64,000 bases of DNA, from positions 6,944,001-7,008,000 of the forward strand of contig NZ_CP115300.1 in assembly GCF_027625935.1 (NCBI RefSeq). Reading direction: 5' to 3'. The position numbers were made by a program, and so were the translations under genes. Below the pieces are notes generated by a model. The model saw only the letters and a program-made list of their open reading frames with translations, ran no database searches and had not been told where the DNA came from. The stretch comes from Streptomyces camelliae. Its GTDB lineage: Bacteria > Actinomycetota > Actinomycetes > Streptomycetales > Streptomycetaceae. Shown here one piece after another: positions 45,572 through 54,281 of this stretch. Each line of letters starts with the position of its first letter. The stretch's first letter is position 1.

Positions 45572-46506
45572 GCGCGGGACACCTCCTCGCGGAACAGGGA
45601 CGACACCACGCGCAGCGCGAAGGTGGCGATGATGATCGAGCCGATGACGACCAGGACGCCGGCCGCCGAGGCGAGGCCGTTCTCATGGGCCTGGTAGAAG
45701 CTCTGGTAGACGGTGTAGGGGAGGTTCGCCGTGCCCAGGCCCCCCGAGGTGATCGTGAAGACGGCGTCGAAGTTCTGCACGATGTAGATCGAGCCGAGCA
45801 GGGCGCCGAGTTCGAGGTAGCGGCGCAGGTGGGGGAGGGTGAGGTGGCGGAAGATCTGCCAGTCGTTCGCGCCGTCGACCCGCGCGGCCTCGATCTGCTG
45901 CTGGTCCCGGCTCTGCAGCCCGGCGAGCAGGATCAGCATCATGAACGGCGTCCACTGCCACACCAGGGAGGCCTCGACGGCGAGCAGCGGGGTGTTCGAG
46001 ATCCAGTCCGGCTGTGGGCCGCCCACATAGTGCAACAACCCATTCAGCAGGCCGTATTCAGGGTTGTAGAGCACATGCTTCCAGAGCAGGGCCGCGGCCA
46101 CCGGCACCACCAGAAAGGGTGCGATGAGCAGGGTGCGGACGATGCCCCGGCCGCGGAATTTCCGGTCCAGCAGCAGCGCGAGCGCCAGGCCGAGGACCAG
46201 GCTGGCGAGCACCACGGCCACCGTGAGCAGCACAGTCGTCCACACCGAGTGGCGCAGGTCGGCGTCGGTGAGCACCTGGCGGTAGTTGTCCAGGCCGGTG
46301 AAGTGACGGGCCTTGGGATAGAGGGCGTTCCAGTCGAAGAAGGAGATCACCAGCGTGGCCACGAACGGCAGCTGGGTGACCGCGATCATGAAGACGAGGG
46401 CCGGCAGCAGCGGGGCCCGGGTGGCCCAGGCGCGCAGCCGGGCCGAGGGCTGTTTCACGGTACGTGCGGGGGCGGCCGTGAGCGGGGCCGTGGTCGTCGC
46501 TGTCAT
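45568..46506 (-). CDS. Carbohydrate ABC transporter permease (MalF type)
   Basis: 312 residues, six membrane helices with a cytoplasmic N-terminal extension. EAA loop QQIEAARVDGANDWQIFRHLTLPHLRRYL. Overlaps both neighbours by four bases, showing one tightly coupled operon. Confidence 0.92.
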   Translation of the reverse strand: MTATTTAPLTAAPARTVKQPSARLRAWATRAPLLPALVFMIAVTQLPFVATLVISFFDWNALYPKARHFTGLDNYRQVLTDADLRHSVWTTVLLTVAVVLASLVLGLALALLLDRKFRGRGIVRTLLIAPFLVVPVAAALLWKHVLYNPEYGLLNGLLHYVGGPQPDWISNTPLLAVEASLVWQWTPFMMLILLAGLQSRDQQQIEAARVDGANDWQIFRHLTLPHLRRYLELGALLGSIYIVQNFDAVFTITSGGLGTANLPYTVYQSFYQAHENGLASAAGVLVVIGSIIIATFALRVVSSLFREEVSRA

Positions 46507-47873
46507 CGTCCCTCGTACTCCTTGGAGATCTTCTCGGCGAGCGCCTGGGACTTCTTGAGGGCCGAGCCGACGGACTGGCGTCCGGCGATGGCCGCGCTGA
46601 TCTCCTGGGAGACCTTGGTGCCGAGGTCGGTGAACTCGGGGATGCCGACGAACTGGATGCCGGGCGCGGGCCGCGGCTGCACGCCGGGGTCGTCCGGGCG
46701 GGCGCTCTCGATGGCCTGCCTGGTCATCTCCTGGAAGGAGGCGGCCGAGGCGCGGTAGTCGGCGTTCTCGTACGTCGACGCCCGCTTGCCCGCCGGCACG
46801 TTCGGCCAGCCACTGGTCTCGCCGACCAGCTGCTCATAGCCCTTGCCCGACGCCCAGGAGATGAACTTCCAGGCCTTGTCGGGGTTGCGGGAGGCCTTCT
46901 GGATGCCCCAGGCCCAGGTGTAGAGCCAGCCGGAGGACGGGGTCTTCTCGACGGGGGCCGGGGCGTAGCCGAGCTTGCCCTTGACCGGGGAACCGGCTGC
47001 CTCCAGCAGTCCGGCGGCGCTCGTGGCGTCGTACCACATGGCGACCTTGCCCTGGGTCATGTCGTTGAGGCACTCGGCGAAGCCGGACTGGGCGGCGCCG
47101 GACTCGCCGTGCCCGCGGACGAGATCGACATAGAACTTTGTCGCCTTCTCGAACTCGGGGGAGTCCAGGTGGGCCTTCCACTTCTTGTCGAACCAGGTGC
47201 CGCCGAAGGTGTTCACGACCGTCGTCAGCGGCGCCATCAGCTCGCCCCAGCCGGGCAGTCCGCGCAGGCAGATGCCCTTCATCCCGGGCTGCGCGCCGTC
47301 TGCCCGCGCGGCCAGGTCGGCGACCTGCTGCCAGGTGGGGTGGGCGGGCATGGTCAGGCCCTTCGCCGCGAACACGTCCTTGCGGTACATCAGGAACGAC
47401 GACTCGCCGTAGAAGGGCTGTCCGTAGAGTCTGCCGTCGTTTCCGGTGAGGGACTGGCGCATGGGACCGAGCACGTCCTGCTCGTCGTACGACGGGTCCT
47501 TCGCGACGTATCCGTTCATCTCGTGCAGCCAGCCGTTGCGGGCGTAGATCGGTATCTCGTAATTGGACAGGGTGGCCACGTCGTACTGGCCGGCCTGGTT
47601 GGCGAAGTCCTGGCTGATCTTGTCGCGGACGTCGTTCTCGGGCAGGACCGTGAAGTTGACCTTGATGCCGGTCTCTTTGGTGAAGTGGGCGGCCGTGAGC
47701 TTCTGCAGCTCGGTCATCTGCGGGTTGTTGACCATCAGCACGTTGATGGCGTCGCCGCCGGAACCGGACCCGCCCGCACCGGCCCAGCAGCCGGAGAGGA
47801 GCGGGGCGAGCAGCGTCCCTGCGGCGGCCATGGCGAGCGTGGCTCGCGGCCTCCGTCGGCTCGGGGTTCGCAT
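46503..47873 (-). CDS. Sugar-binding lipoprotein of ABC importer
   Basis: 456 residues from ATG with AGGAG six bases upstream. Lipoprotein signal: basic start MRTPSRRRPRATLAM, hydrophobic core and lipobox LLSGC (Cys becomes the lipidated N-terminus). Family 1 extracellular solute-binding fold. Key parts: NDVRDKISQDFANQAGQYDV, GKVAMWYDATSAAGLLEAAG, WLYTWAWGIQKASRNPDKAWKFISW. With the dehydrogenase and DeoR regulator this is most likely a polyol (for example sorbitol, mannitol, xylitol) uptake system; inference. Confidence 0.92.
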   Translation of the reverse strand: MRTPSRRRPRATLAMAAAGTLLAPLLSGCWAGAGGSGSGGDAINVLMVNNPQMTELQKLTAAHFTKETGIKVNFTVLPENDVRDKISQDFANQAGQYDVATLSNYEIPIYARNGWLHEMNGYVAKDPSYDEQDVLGPMRQSLTGNDGRLYGQPFYGESSFLMYRKDVFAAKGLTMPAHPTWQQVADLAARADGAQPGMKGICLRGLPGWGELMAPLTTVVNTFGGTWFDKKWKAHLDSPEFEKATKFYVDLVRGHGESGAAQSGFAECLNDMTQGKVAMWYDATSAAGLLEAAGSPVKGKLGYAPAPVEKTPSSGWLYTWAWGIQKASRNPDKAWKFISWASGKGYEQLVGETSGWPNVPAGKRASTYENADYRASAASFQEMTRQAIESARPDDPGVQPRPAPGIQFVGIPEFTDLGTKVSQEISAAIAGRQSVGSALKKSQALAEKISKEYEGR

Positions 47874-47944
47874 GGATCGCTCCTGGATGAATGGGGAGAT
47901 AAGGGGCACTCCAAGGCGTGGAGGTGCCGTACGTGGGGACTGCG

Positions 47945-47977
47945 TCGGTTTTTCGGACTACCTGATTCGGTTGTTCA
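47945..47977 (-). promoter_or_regulatory. Repeated CCGAA/ACCGA motifs upstream of the binding-protein gene
   Basis: On the minus strand the stretch reads CAACCGAATCAGG then TAGTCCGAAAAACCGACG. The short CCGAA-type units resemble DeoR half-sites arranged as direct repeats. Site lies between the DeoR stop and the solute-binding protein start. Weak evidence. Confidence 0.35.
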
Positions 47978-48745
47978 GACCCGGATGACCTGCGGGCCCA
48001 GCAGGGAGTAGCGGTGGGCCTCGGAGGCCGGCAGCAGGGTGCTCGTCACGATCGCCTCCAGTGCGCCGACATCGGCGAACCGGCAGAAGCTGGCCGCGCC
48101 GAACTTGGTGTGCACGCCCGCGAACACGGTCCGCCGGGCGGCCCGGATCGCCTGCGCCTTGACCTCGCTGACCGCAGGGTCGGGGGTGGTCAGACCGTGC
48201 TCGCGGGAGATGCCGTTGGCGCCGATGTAGGCGAGGTCGACGACGAATCCGGCGAGCATCTTCGTCGTCCAGTGGTCGACGGTGGCCAGCGTGCCGGCCC
48301 GGACCCGGCCGCCGAGGAGCAGCACCGACATGTTCTCGGCCTCCGCCAGGGCGCCCGCGACCGGCAGGGAGGCGGTGACCACGGTCAGCGGCCGGTCGGT
48401 GGGCAGGGCCTCGGCGATGAGCTGCGGGGTGAAGCCCTCGTCGACGAAGACCGTCTCGGCGTCCCCGAGCAGCTCGGCCGCGGCGGCCGCGATCCGGCGC
48501 TTCTCGGGCACATGGCTGGTGGCGCGGAACGCCAGCGTCGTCTCGAAGCCGGCGCTCTCCACGGGATAGGCGCCGCCGTGGGTACGGCGGACCAGACCAT
48601 GGTCCTCCAGCGCGCGCAGATCGCGCCGGATCGTCTCCTTGGCCACGCCCAGCTCGGCGGCGAGCGCGGTGACGTCGACCGAGCCGGTGGCGCGCGCCGC
48701 CAGCACGATCTCACGCTGGCGCTCTTCGGCCGTCCTCGTGCTCAT
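47975..48745 (-). CDS. DeoR-family sugar-operon regulator
   Basis: 256 residues from ATG (MSTRTAEERQREIVL). HTH ALAAELGVAKETIRRDLRALEDHGLVRRTHGGAYPV (about 24-60) and the DeoR sensor domain with FVDEGFTPQLIAEAL, GGRVRAGTLATVDHWTT and IGANGISREHGLTTPDPAVSEVKAQAI, the phosphosugar-binding pattern. First gene of the operon with the ABC importer and dehydrogenase. Confidence 0.93.
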   Translation of the reverse strand: MSTRTAEERQREIVLAARATGSVDVTALAAELGVAKETIRRDLRALEDHGLVRRTHGGAYPVESAGFETTLAFRATSHVPEKRRIAAAAAELLGDAETVFVDEGFTPQLIAEALPTDRPLTVVTASLPVAGALAEAENMSVLLLGGRVRAGTLATVDHWTTKMLAGFVVDLAYIGANGISREHGLTTPDPAVSEVKAQAIRAARRTVFAGVHTKFGAASFCRFADVGALEAIVTSTLLPASEAHRYSLLGPQVIRV

Positions 48746-49018
48746 CTCGTCACCCGCCTTCCCGTGGAACCGCCCGTTCGGGCCCATGGGGGAAGTTCTA
48801 CAGCGGGTACGCGGCGCTGACCAGGTCTGTTGCGGGCCCGTTCCTGCCCGTGTGTGCCCGTTTACCGTACGGCCTGCCCGGCGCGGACCTGCGCGGCCGC
48901 GGCCGGCGGGGTGGGAGCGGGCGGTCCGGATGCCCGAACACGGCGGCGGGTGGGCCCGTTCGGTGCCCGCCCGCGCGCGTGAGCGACGATTTTCCGCCGC
49001 CCGGGGACTTCAGTGGGG
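48746..49018. promoter_or_regulatory. Region between DeoR start and udh end with repeated GCCCGTT
   Basis: 273 bases. GCCCGTT occurs at 48772, 48836, 48856 and 48954, with related TGCCCGTG and TGCCCGAA copies. Such clusters of short direct repeats are typical of DeoR operators. No gene. Confidence 0.4.
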
Positions 49019-49828
49019 TCAGTACGGCCAGATCGGCGGGTCGCTCACGAAGGGGCCGCCCAGGTGGGTGTGCGCCGGGTTCTCCGGGTCCAGCTCGCCC
49101 TGCTCGGCGATCAGCTTCTCGGCGTACGGCTCGGAGTCGTCCCGCGGCTCGTAACCGAGCGCCCGCGCGGTGGTCAGGTCCCACCACAGCCGGGTGTTGG
49201 CGGAGGAGCCGTAGACGACCGTGTGGCCGACCCCCTCGGCGGTCAGAGCGGCGTGGAAGAGGCGGGCGCCGTCGGCCGGGCTCATCCACACCGAGAGCAT
49301 GCGCACGTTGGACGGCTCCGGGAAGCAGGAGCCGATGCGGACGGAGACGGTCTCCAGGCCGTGCCTGTCCCAGTAGAGCTGGGCGAGGTCCTCGCCGAAG
49401 GACTTCGACAGGCCGTAGAAGGTGTCCGGGCGGCGCGGGGTGTCGATCGGGATGAGCGGGTCGCCCACGCGCGGGGCCGGGGTGAAGCCGACGGCGTGGT
49501 TGGAGGAAGCGAAGACGATCCGGGGCACGCCCTCCTGGCGGGCGGCCTCGTACAGGTTGTAGGTGCCCTCGATGTTGGACTTCAGGATCTTCTCGAAGGG
49601 GGCTTCCAGGGAGATGCCCGCGAGGTGGAGGACCGCGTCCACGCCCCGCACCGCCTCACGCAGGGCCGCCGTGTCGGCGAGGTCGGCGGTGATCGCGTCC
49701 GGCGCGCCCTCGACGGGGCGCACGTCGAACAGGCGCAGGGTGTAGCCGTACTCCGGCAGCAGGGACCGCATCAGGGTGCCGAGCCCGCCGGCGGCGCCGG
49801 TGAGCAGAACGGTGCGGGGAGCGGGCAT
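49019..49828 (-). CDS. udh: Uronate dehydrogenase (NAD-dependent)
   Basis: 269 residues, SDR superfamily. GAAGGLG at 11-17, AGISLEAPFEKILKSNIEGTYNLYEAAR, S109 in FASSNHAVG, catalytic Y138 and K142 in FYGLSKSFGE, VRIGSCFPEP and the WW in ANTRLWWDLTTARALGY. This set matches bacterial uronate dehydrogenase, which oxidises glucuronate/galacturonate to the aldarolactone. It lies divergently beside kdgD, which degrades the later intermediate, supporting the call. Confidence 0.85.
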   Translation of the reverse strand: MPAPRTVLLTGAAGGLGTLMRSLLPEYGYTLRLFDVRPVEGAPDAITADLADTAALREAVRGVDAVLHLAGISLEAPFEKILKSNIEGTYNLYEAARQEGVPRIVFASSNHAVGFTPAPRVGDPLIPIDTPRRPDTFYGLSKSFGEDLAQLYWDRHGLETVSVRIGSCFPEPSNVRMLSVWMSPADGARLFHAALTAEGVGHTVVYGSSANTRLWWDLTTARALGYEPRDDSEPYAEKLIAEQGELDPENPAHTHLGGPFVSDPPIWPY

Positions 49829-49867
49829 CCTCGGTTCTCCTTGTGGCCGGCATTCACATACGTGGAC

Positions 49868-49976
49868 AAGCTAGAGAGTTCTGCTGTGTACCGTCAAGTG
49901 TCGCGTGATCTCGGTGAATTCGCTTCGGAGTTACGGGTTTCCCCGCTTGACCCGCCGCAAGAAGGCCCCTTAGCGT
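49868..49976. promoter_or_regulatory. Divergent promoters for udh and kdgD
   Basis: For udh (minus): TTGACG (49897-49892), 18-base spacer, TAGCTT (49873-49868). For kdgD (plus): TTGACC (49947-49952), 18-base spacer, TAGCGT (49971-49976). Both fit the main Streptomyces sigma factor. Downstream of the kdgD -10 is a direct repeat TCAGAAA (49985 and 50004), a possible operator. Confidence 0.7.
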
Positions 49977-50039
49977 GGTCGCGTTCAGAAATGTAGACGC
50001 CAATCAGAAACATGCACCGTGTGTCTCAAGGGAGAGCCC

Positions 50040-50981
50040 GTGACGCCAGCCCCTCTCGCCGCCCGGCTCAGCGCCCCGAGCGGGCCGCTCTTCTTCCCCG
50101 TCACGGCCTACGGCCAGGGCGGCGCCCTCGACCTCGACACCTACCGCACCCATGTGCGCCGGGGTGTCGAGGCCGGTGCCGCCGCCGTGTTCGCCTGCTG
50201 CGGCACCGGGGAGTTCCACGCGCTGCTGCCGGAGGAGTTCCAGGCGGCCGTACGGGCGGCCGTGGAGGCGGCCGAGGGGCGGGTGCCGGTGGTCGCGGGC
50301 GCCGGATACGGCACCGCGCTCGCCGTCCGCTACGCGCGCCTGGCCGAGGAGGCGGGCGCCGACGGCCTGCTCGCCATGCCCCCGTACCTCGTCCAGGCCG
50401 GACAGGAGGGCCTGCTGCGGCACTACCGCGAGGTCGCCGCCGCCACCGCCCTCCCGGTCATCGTCTACCAGCGCGACAACGCCGTCTTCACCCCGCACAC
50501 GGTGGTCGGACTCGCCCGCACCGACGGGATCATCGGCCTCAAGGACGGCCTCGGCGACCTCGACCTCATGCAGCGCATCGTCAGCGCGGTGCGCACCGAG
50601 GTCCCCGGCGACTTCCTCTACTTCAACGGCCTGCCCACCGCCGAACAGACCCAGCTCGCCTACCACGCCCTCGGCATCACCCTGTACTCCTCGGCCGTCT
50701 TCTGCTTCGCCCCCGAGATCGCCCTCGCCTACTACAACGCCGTCAATGCGGGCGACACGGCGACCGTGGGGCGCCTGCTGGACGGCTTCTACCGCCCGTT
50801 CGTGGAACTGCGCGCCCAGGGCCGCGGCTACGCCGTCTCCCTCGTCAAGGCGGGCGTACGGCTGCGCGGCCTGGACGTCGGCGAGGTCCGGCCCCCGCTG
50901 CACGAGCCGCCGGAGGAGCACGTCAAGCAGCTCGCCCAGCTCATCGAACGGGGCCATGCGCTGCTGGAGGAGGGCCGGTGA
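50040..50981 (+). CDS. kdgD: 5-dehydro-4-deoxyglucarate dehydratase
   Basis: 313 residues from GTG with GGGAG upstream. DHDPS superfamily. GTGEF at 55-59 replaces the GTTGES of DapA; Y143 in IVYQRDNAVF and Schiff-base K168 in GLKDGLGDLDLM match KdgD, which dehydrates and decarboxylates ketodeoxyglucarate to 2-oxoglutarate semialdehyde. Functions downstream of Udh in the aldarate route. Overlaps the next gene by GTGA. Confidence 0.9.
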   Translation: MTPAPLAARLSAPSGPLFFPVTAYGQGGALDLDTYRTHVRRGVEAGAAAVFACCGTGEFHALLPEEFQAAVRAAVEAAEGRVPVVAGAGYGTALAVRYARLAEEAGADGLLAMPPYLVQAGQEGLLRHYREVAAATALPVIVYQRDNAVFTPHTVVGLARTDGIIGLKDGLGDLDLMQRIVSAVRTEVPGDFLYFNGLPTAEQTQLAYHALGITLYSSAVFCFAPEIALAYYNAVNAGDTATVGRLLDGFYRPFVELRAQGRGYAVSLVKAGVRLRGLDVGEVRPPLHEPPEEHVKQLAQLIERGHALLEEGR

Positions 50982-52141
50982 AGGCGTCCGCGTTCCTCTA
51001 CCCCTGGGACGTCGTCGGGGACCCCGACGCCCCCGCGCGCGTGGCCGGGCTCGGCGTGGAGCAGGTGACCCTCGCCGCCGCCTACCACTCCACCCGCGCC
51101 CTGACCCCCCGCCACCCCGGCCACCGCATCGTCACCGCCGAGTACGCGGCCGTCCTCTACCCGCCGGGCGAACGCTGGGCGGGCCGGGGCCTCAGGCCGT
51201 ACCCCGCCGGCCGCTGGGCCCCGGGCGACGCCCACGGCGAGGCCGCGCGGGCCCTGGGCGCGGCCGGCCTGGAGGTGCACACCTGGGTCGTCCTCGCCCA
51301 CAACTCCCGGCTGGGCGCCGAACACCCGGACACCTCGGTCGTCAACGCCTACGGCGACCGCTACCCCTGGGCGCCCTGCATCGCCCAGCCCGCCACGCGC
51401 GCGTACCTGGCCGACCTGGCCGCCGAGGCCGCCGTACGCCCGGGCGCGCACGGCACCGAGCTGGAGTCCCTCGGCTGGTACGGGCTCCAGCATCTGCACG
51501 CCCACGACAAGACCGGCGGCGTCGCCCTCGGGGAGGCCGGGCAGTACCTGATGGCCCTGTGCTTCTGCCCGTCCTGCCGTGCCGGGTACGACGGGCAGGG
51601 CCTCGACCCGGACGCGTTAGTGGCCTCCGTACGGGACGCGCTGGAGCCGCTGTGGCGCGGCGCGGCCGGCGACGAAGGCTGGCCGACGGTCGGCAAGCTC
51701 CTCGGCGAGGAGACGGCGGCCCGCACGCGCGCCTGGCGCGAGGAAACCGCCGGCACCCTCCAGGAGGAGGTCGTCGCCGCCGTACGCGCCGCCGCCCCGG
51801 CCGGCTTCCGGATCCTGCTGCACGCCGACCCGGTCTCGTACCACTGCGGCGCCAACCCCGGCACCGACCCCGCTCGCGTCCTCTCCGTCGCCGACGGCGT
51901 CGTCGTACCGTGCGCCGGCGGCACGGCCCTGCTCGCGCCCTTCGCCGCACACGCCCGCGAGGAGACGGTGCTGGCCGCCAACTTCACCGTGGTCTCCGGG
52001 ATGGGCGGCAGCCCCGGCACCCTCGCGGACGACGCGGCACGCGCGCGTGCGCAGGGCGCGACCGAACTGCGGCTGTATCACGCCGGGTTGGCGTCGGACG
52101 ACGACCTCGCAGCGGTACGGGAGGCCCTGTCCGCGCGCTGA
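50978..52141 (+). CDS. Conserved hypothetical protein, possible TIM barrel
   Basis: 387 residues from GTG (VKASAFLYPWDVVGDP), translationally coupled to kdgD. Looks alpha/beta: EQVTLAAAYHSTRALTPRH, GLEVHTWVVLAHNSRLG, ELESLGWYGLQHLHAHDKTG, FCPSCRAGYDGQGLDP (CxxC pair). His and Asp residues at strand ends resemble glycoside-hydrolase-like barrels. I do not recognise the family. Co-transcription points to uronate metabolism. Its last 64 bases overlap the convergent MFS gene. Confidence 0.75.
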   Translation: MKASAFLYPWDVVGDPDAPARVAGLGVEQVTLAAAYHSTRALTPRHPGHRIVTAEYAAVLYPPGERWAGRGLRPYPAGRWAPGDAHGEAARALGAAGLEVHTWVVLAHNSRLGAEHPDTSVVNAYGDRYPWAPCIAQPATRAYLADLAAEAAVRPGAHGTELESLGWYGLQHLHAHDKTGGVALGEAGQYLMALCFCPSCRAGYDGQGLDPDALVASVRDALEPLWRGAAGDEGWPTVGKLLGEETAARTRAWREETAGTLQEEVVAAVRAAAPAGFRILLHADPVSYHCGANPGTDPARVLSVADGVVVPCAGGTALLAPFAAHAREETVLAANFTVVSGMGGSPGTLADDAARARAQGATELRLYHAGLASDDDLAAVREALSAR

Positions 52142-53310
52142 GCCAGCGCGGCCGCCGTCAGCAGCAGCGCCAGGCCGTAGATCGGCAACAGCAGCACGGG
52201 GGAGGCCAGTTCGACCAGGCCCGCCCCGAGGCCGAGCCCGATGACGTTCGGCGTGAAGACCAGGGTGTTGGCGGTCGCCGTCGCCCGGCCCAGCAGCGGG
52301 CCGGGCGTCTGCTGCTGGACGGCGGTGAACACCGCGACGAGCACCCAGGGCAGCCCGAGACCGGCCGCCGCGGAGGACGCGAGGGCGACCGGGTCCGACG
52401 GCACGGCACGGGTGATCACCGAGAGCGCCGTCAGCGCGATCCCCGCGGCCGCGAACCGGCGGGGACCGAGCCGCCGCAGCGCGGTGCCCGAGACGAGCCC
52501 GGCCGCCACCGAACCGGCGCCCTGGACGGCGTAGAGCACGCCCGTGTACGCGGGGGAGTGGCCGAGGCGGTCGACGACCGCATACAGCGTGGTGCTGCTC
52601 AAGGAGGCGAGGAGCATCGTCGTACCGCCCGCCCCGACCAGCGGTCGCAGTTCCGGGTGGCCCCACAGGTGCCGGAGGCCCTCCGCGGTCTCCTTGCGCC
52701 GGCTGCCGCCGGTCCGGGCCGGTCGTTCCTCGCGCACCCGCAGCAGGGCGTACAACCCGGCGGCGACCGCGAAGGTGCCCGCGTCCAGGCAGGCGACGGC
52801 CGGGCCGCCGAAGGCCGTGTACAGACCCGCACCGGTCAGCGGGGCGACGAGCTTCATGCCTTCGGTGACGGCCATGCGCAGCCCGTTGAGGTCGCCGAGG
52901 CGCTCCGGGCCGACGGCCGCGGTCACCAGGGCCGACTCGGCCGCGTCGTGGACGACCTCGGCGGCGCCGTAGACCAGCAGGACGGTGAAGAGCAGCCACA
53001 GGCCGCCCGGGGAGCGCACGGTGCACAGGGTGAGCAGCAGGGCGGCCAGTCCCGCGTTCAGCGCCACCAGCAGGGGCCCCCGGCGGACGCGGTCGGCGAT
53101 CGTGCCCAGCGGCGGGCCCACCAGGGTGGGGGCCCACATGGCGAGCATGCACAGCGCGGCCAGGCTGTCGGAACCGGTGAGGTCCTTCACCCACACACCC
53201 GATGCCAGGAACAGCGCGGAGTTGCCGAAGCCCGACACCACCACCGCCGTCAGATACAGCCCCGCGTTGCGGTCGCGCAGCACGCGCGGCAGGGTCCAGG
53301 AAGTCGTCAT
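52078..53310 (-). CDS. MFS transporter (DHA3/enterobactin-exporter type)
   Basis: 410 residues with about 12 hydrophobic helices. N-terminal RDRNAGLYLTAVVVSGFGNSALFLASGVWV and motif A variant GTIADRVRRGPLLVALN. C-terminal LVFTPNVIGLGLGAGLVELASPVLLLPIYG. Exporter of unknown substrate. 3' end overlaps the preceding convergent gene by 64 bases, an unusual but probably real arrangement. Confidence 0.88.
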   Translation of the reverse strand: MTTSWTLPRVLRDRNAGLYLTAVVVSGFGNSALFLASGVWVKDLTGSDSLAALCMLAMWAPTLVGPPLGTIADRVRRGPLLVALNAGLAALLLTLCTVRSPGGLWLLFTVLLVYGAAEVVHDAAESALVTAAVGPERLGDLNGLRMAVTEGMKLVAPLTGAGLYTAFGGPAVACLDAGTFAVAAGLYALLRVREERPARTGGSRRKETAEGLRHLWGHPELRPLVGAGGTTMLLASLSSTTLYAVVDRLGHSPAYTGVLYAVQGAGSVAAGLVSGTALRRLGPRRFAAAGIALTALSVITRAVPSDPVALASSAAAGLGLPWVLVAVFTAVQQQTPGPLLGRATATANTLVFTPNVIGLGLGAGLVELASPVLLLPIYGLALLLTAAALAQRADRASRTAARSSSDANPA

Positions 53311-53351
53311 GCCTGGTCATCGTGGGGCTAAGGGGGGTGGGCGCGGATCGG

Positions 53352-53363
53352 TAAGGTGCCTTA
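53352..53363. promoter_or_regulatory. Palindrome TAAGG-TG-CCTTA
   Basis: Perfect 5-bp arms around TG, 42 bases before the MFS start on the minus strand and in the divergent region. Candidate operator. Confidence 0.4.
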
Positions 53364-53503
53364 TTCCGGTGCGGTCCGCTCCTGGCGGCAATCCGTCGGA
53401 ACGTGTCAGTCGTGCCCCTGGGGCGTACACGGACCGATGAGTTTTCGGGAGCCCGCCGGTCTGCCCTTCGTACAGGCAGCGACCCTGAAGGAGTGAGACA
53501 GGC

Positions 53504-54094
53504 ATGACCACGCTGGACCTCGGACCGCAGACCAGGATCGTGGCGCGGCTCGCCGAGTCGGTGACCGACGAGCAGATGACGGGCCCGACACCCTGCCCGG
53601 ACCTGGCCGTGCGCAATCTGCTGGGTCACCTGCTGGGGCTGTCCGTCGCCTTCCGCGACGCGGCCCGCAAGGACCTCGGCCCCACGACCGACACCGACCC
53701 GGGCGCCACCGTCCCGGACATCGGACCCGGCTGGCGCGAGGAGCTGTCCAAGGCGCTGGACGAGCTGGCCGACGCCTGGCGCGACCCGGCCGCGTGGACC
53801 GGGGACACCCGGGCCGGCGGGGTGGATCTGCCGGCGCCGGTCGCGGGTGCCGTCGTCGCCGACGAGCTCGTCATCCACGGGTGGGATCTGGCGCGCGCCA
53901 CGGGACAGGAGTATGCGCCCGACCCCGCCGCACTGGGCTCGGCGCTGACGTTCCTGCGTGCCGCCGCCGACGATCCCGACCGGGGCAGCGGCCTGTTCGG
54001 GCCGGTCGTTCCCGTCCCGGAGTCTTCGACGCTGCTGGACCGAGCCGTGGGTTTGAGCGGCCGGGATCCGGAATGGCGACCGGTGTCGGGTTAG
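53504..54094 (+). CDS. TIGR03086-type maleylpyruvate isomerase-like protein
   Basis: 196 residues. DinB/MDMPI-like helical bundle: RIVARLAESVTDEQMTGPTPCPDL at the N-terminus (the usual TxCxxW-type lead), NLLGHLLGLSVAFRDAARKDLG with a metal-binding His, and ADELVIHGWDLARATGQEY with the second His pair. Mycothiol-dependent enzymes belong here. Function of this one unknown. Confidence 0.88.
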   Translation: MTTLDLGPQTRIVARLAESVTDEQMTGPTPCPDLAVRNLLGHLLGLSVAFRDAARKDLGPTTDTDPGATVPDIGPGWREELSKALDELADAWRDPAAWTGDTRAGGVDLPAPVAGAVVADELVIHGWDLARATGQEYAPDPAALGSALTFLRAAADDPDRGSGLFGPVVPVPESSTLLDRAVGLSGRDPEWRPVSG

Positions 54095-54152
54095 CGGCTT
54101 CCCGCCGCGGAGGTGCAGACCGCTTCCGGCTGCGGGTCCCTCTCGTTTGTTC

Positions 54153-54240
54153 GCTCCCCCAAGTTCTCGGCTTCGCTCGAACAGGGGGACCCATCGCGGC
54201 GGAGCCGCACACCGGCACGGCCCCGCGCCCCTTGGGGAGT
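54153..54240. repeat. Streptomyces palindromic repeat, intergenic copy
   Basis: GCTCCCCCAAGTTCTCGG then CTTCGCTCGAACAGGGGG (54153-54188) is one unit of a dispersed hairpin repeat, followed by GCGGCGGAGCCGC (54194-54206) and GCCCCGCGCCCCTT, pieces that accompany the same family. Located between two genes; the same core occurs inside coding sequence at 61775 and 63400. Confidence 0.75.
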
Positions 54241-54281
54241 CGCAGCGTCCCTGGCTGAAACGGCACCGTACGCTTCCCTCC

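Noticed and set aside
50152..53331. 1059-codon plus-strand frame over kdgD and beyond
   Set aside because: Product is Ser/Arg/Pro-rich without motifs and overlaps three well-supported genes in other frames.
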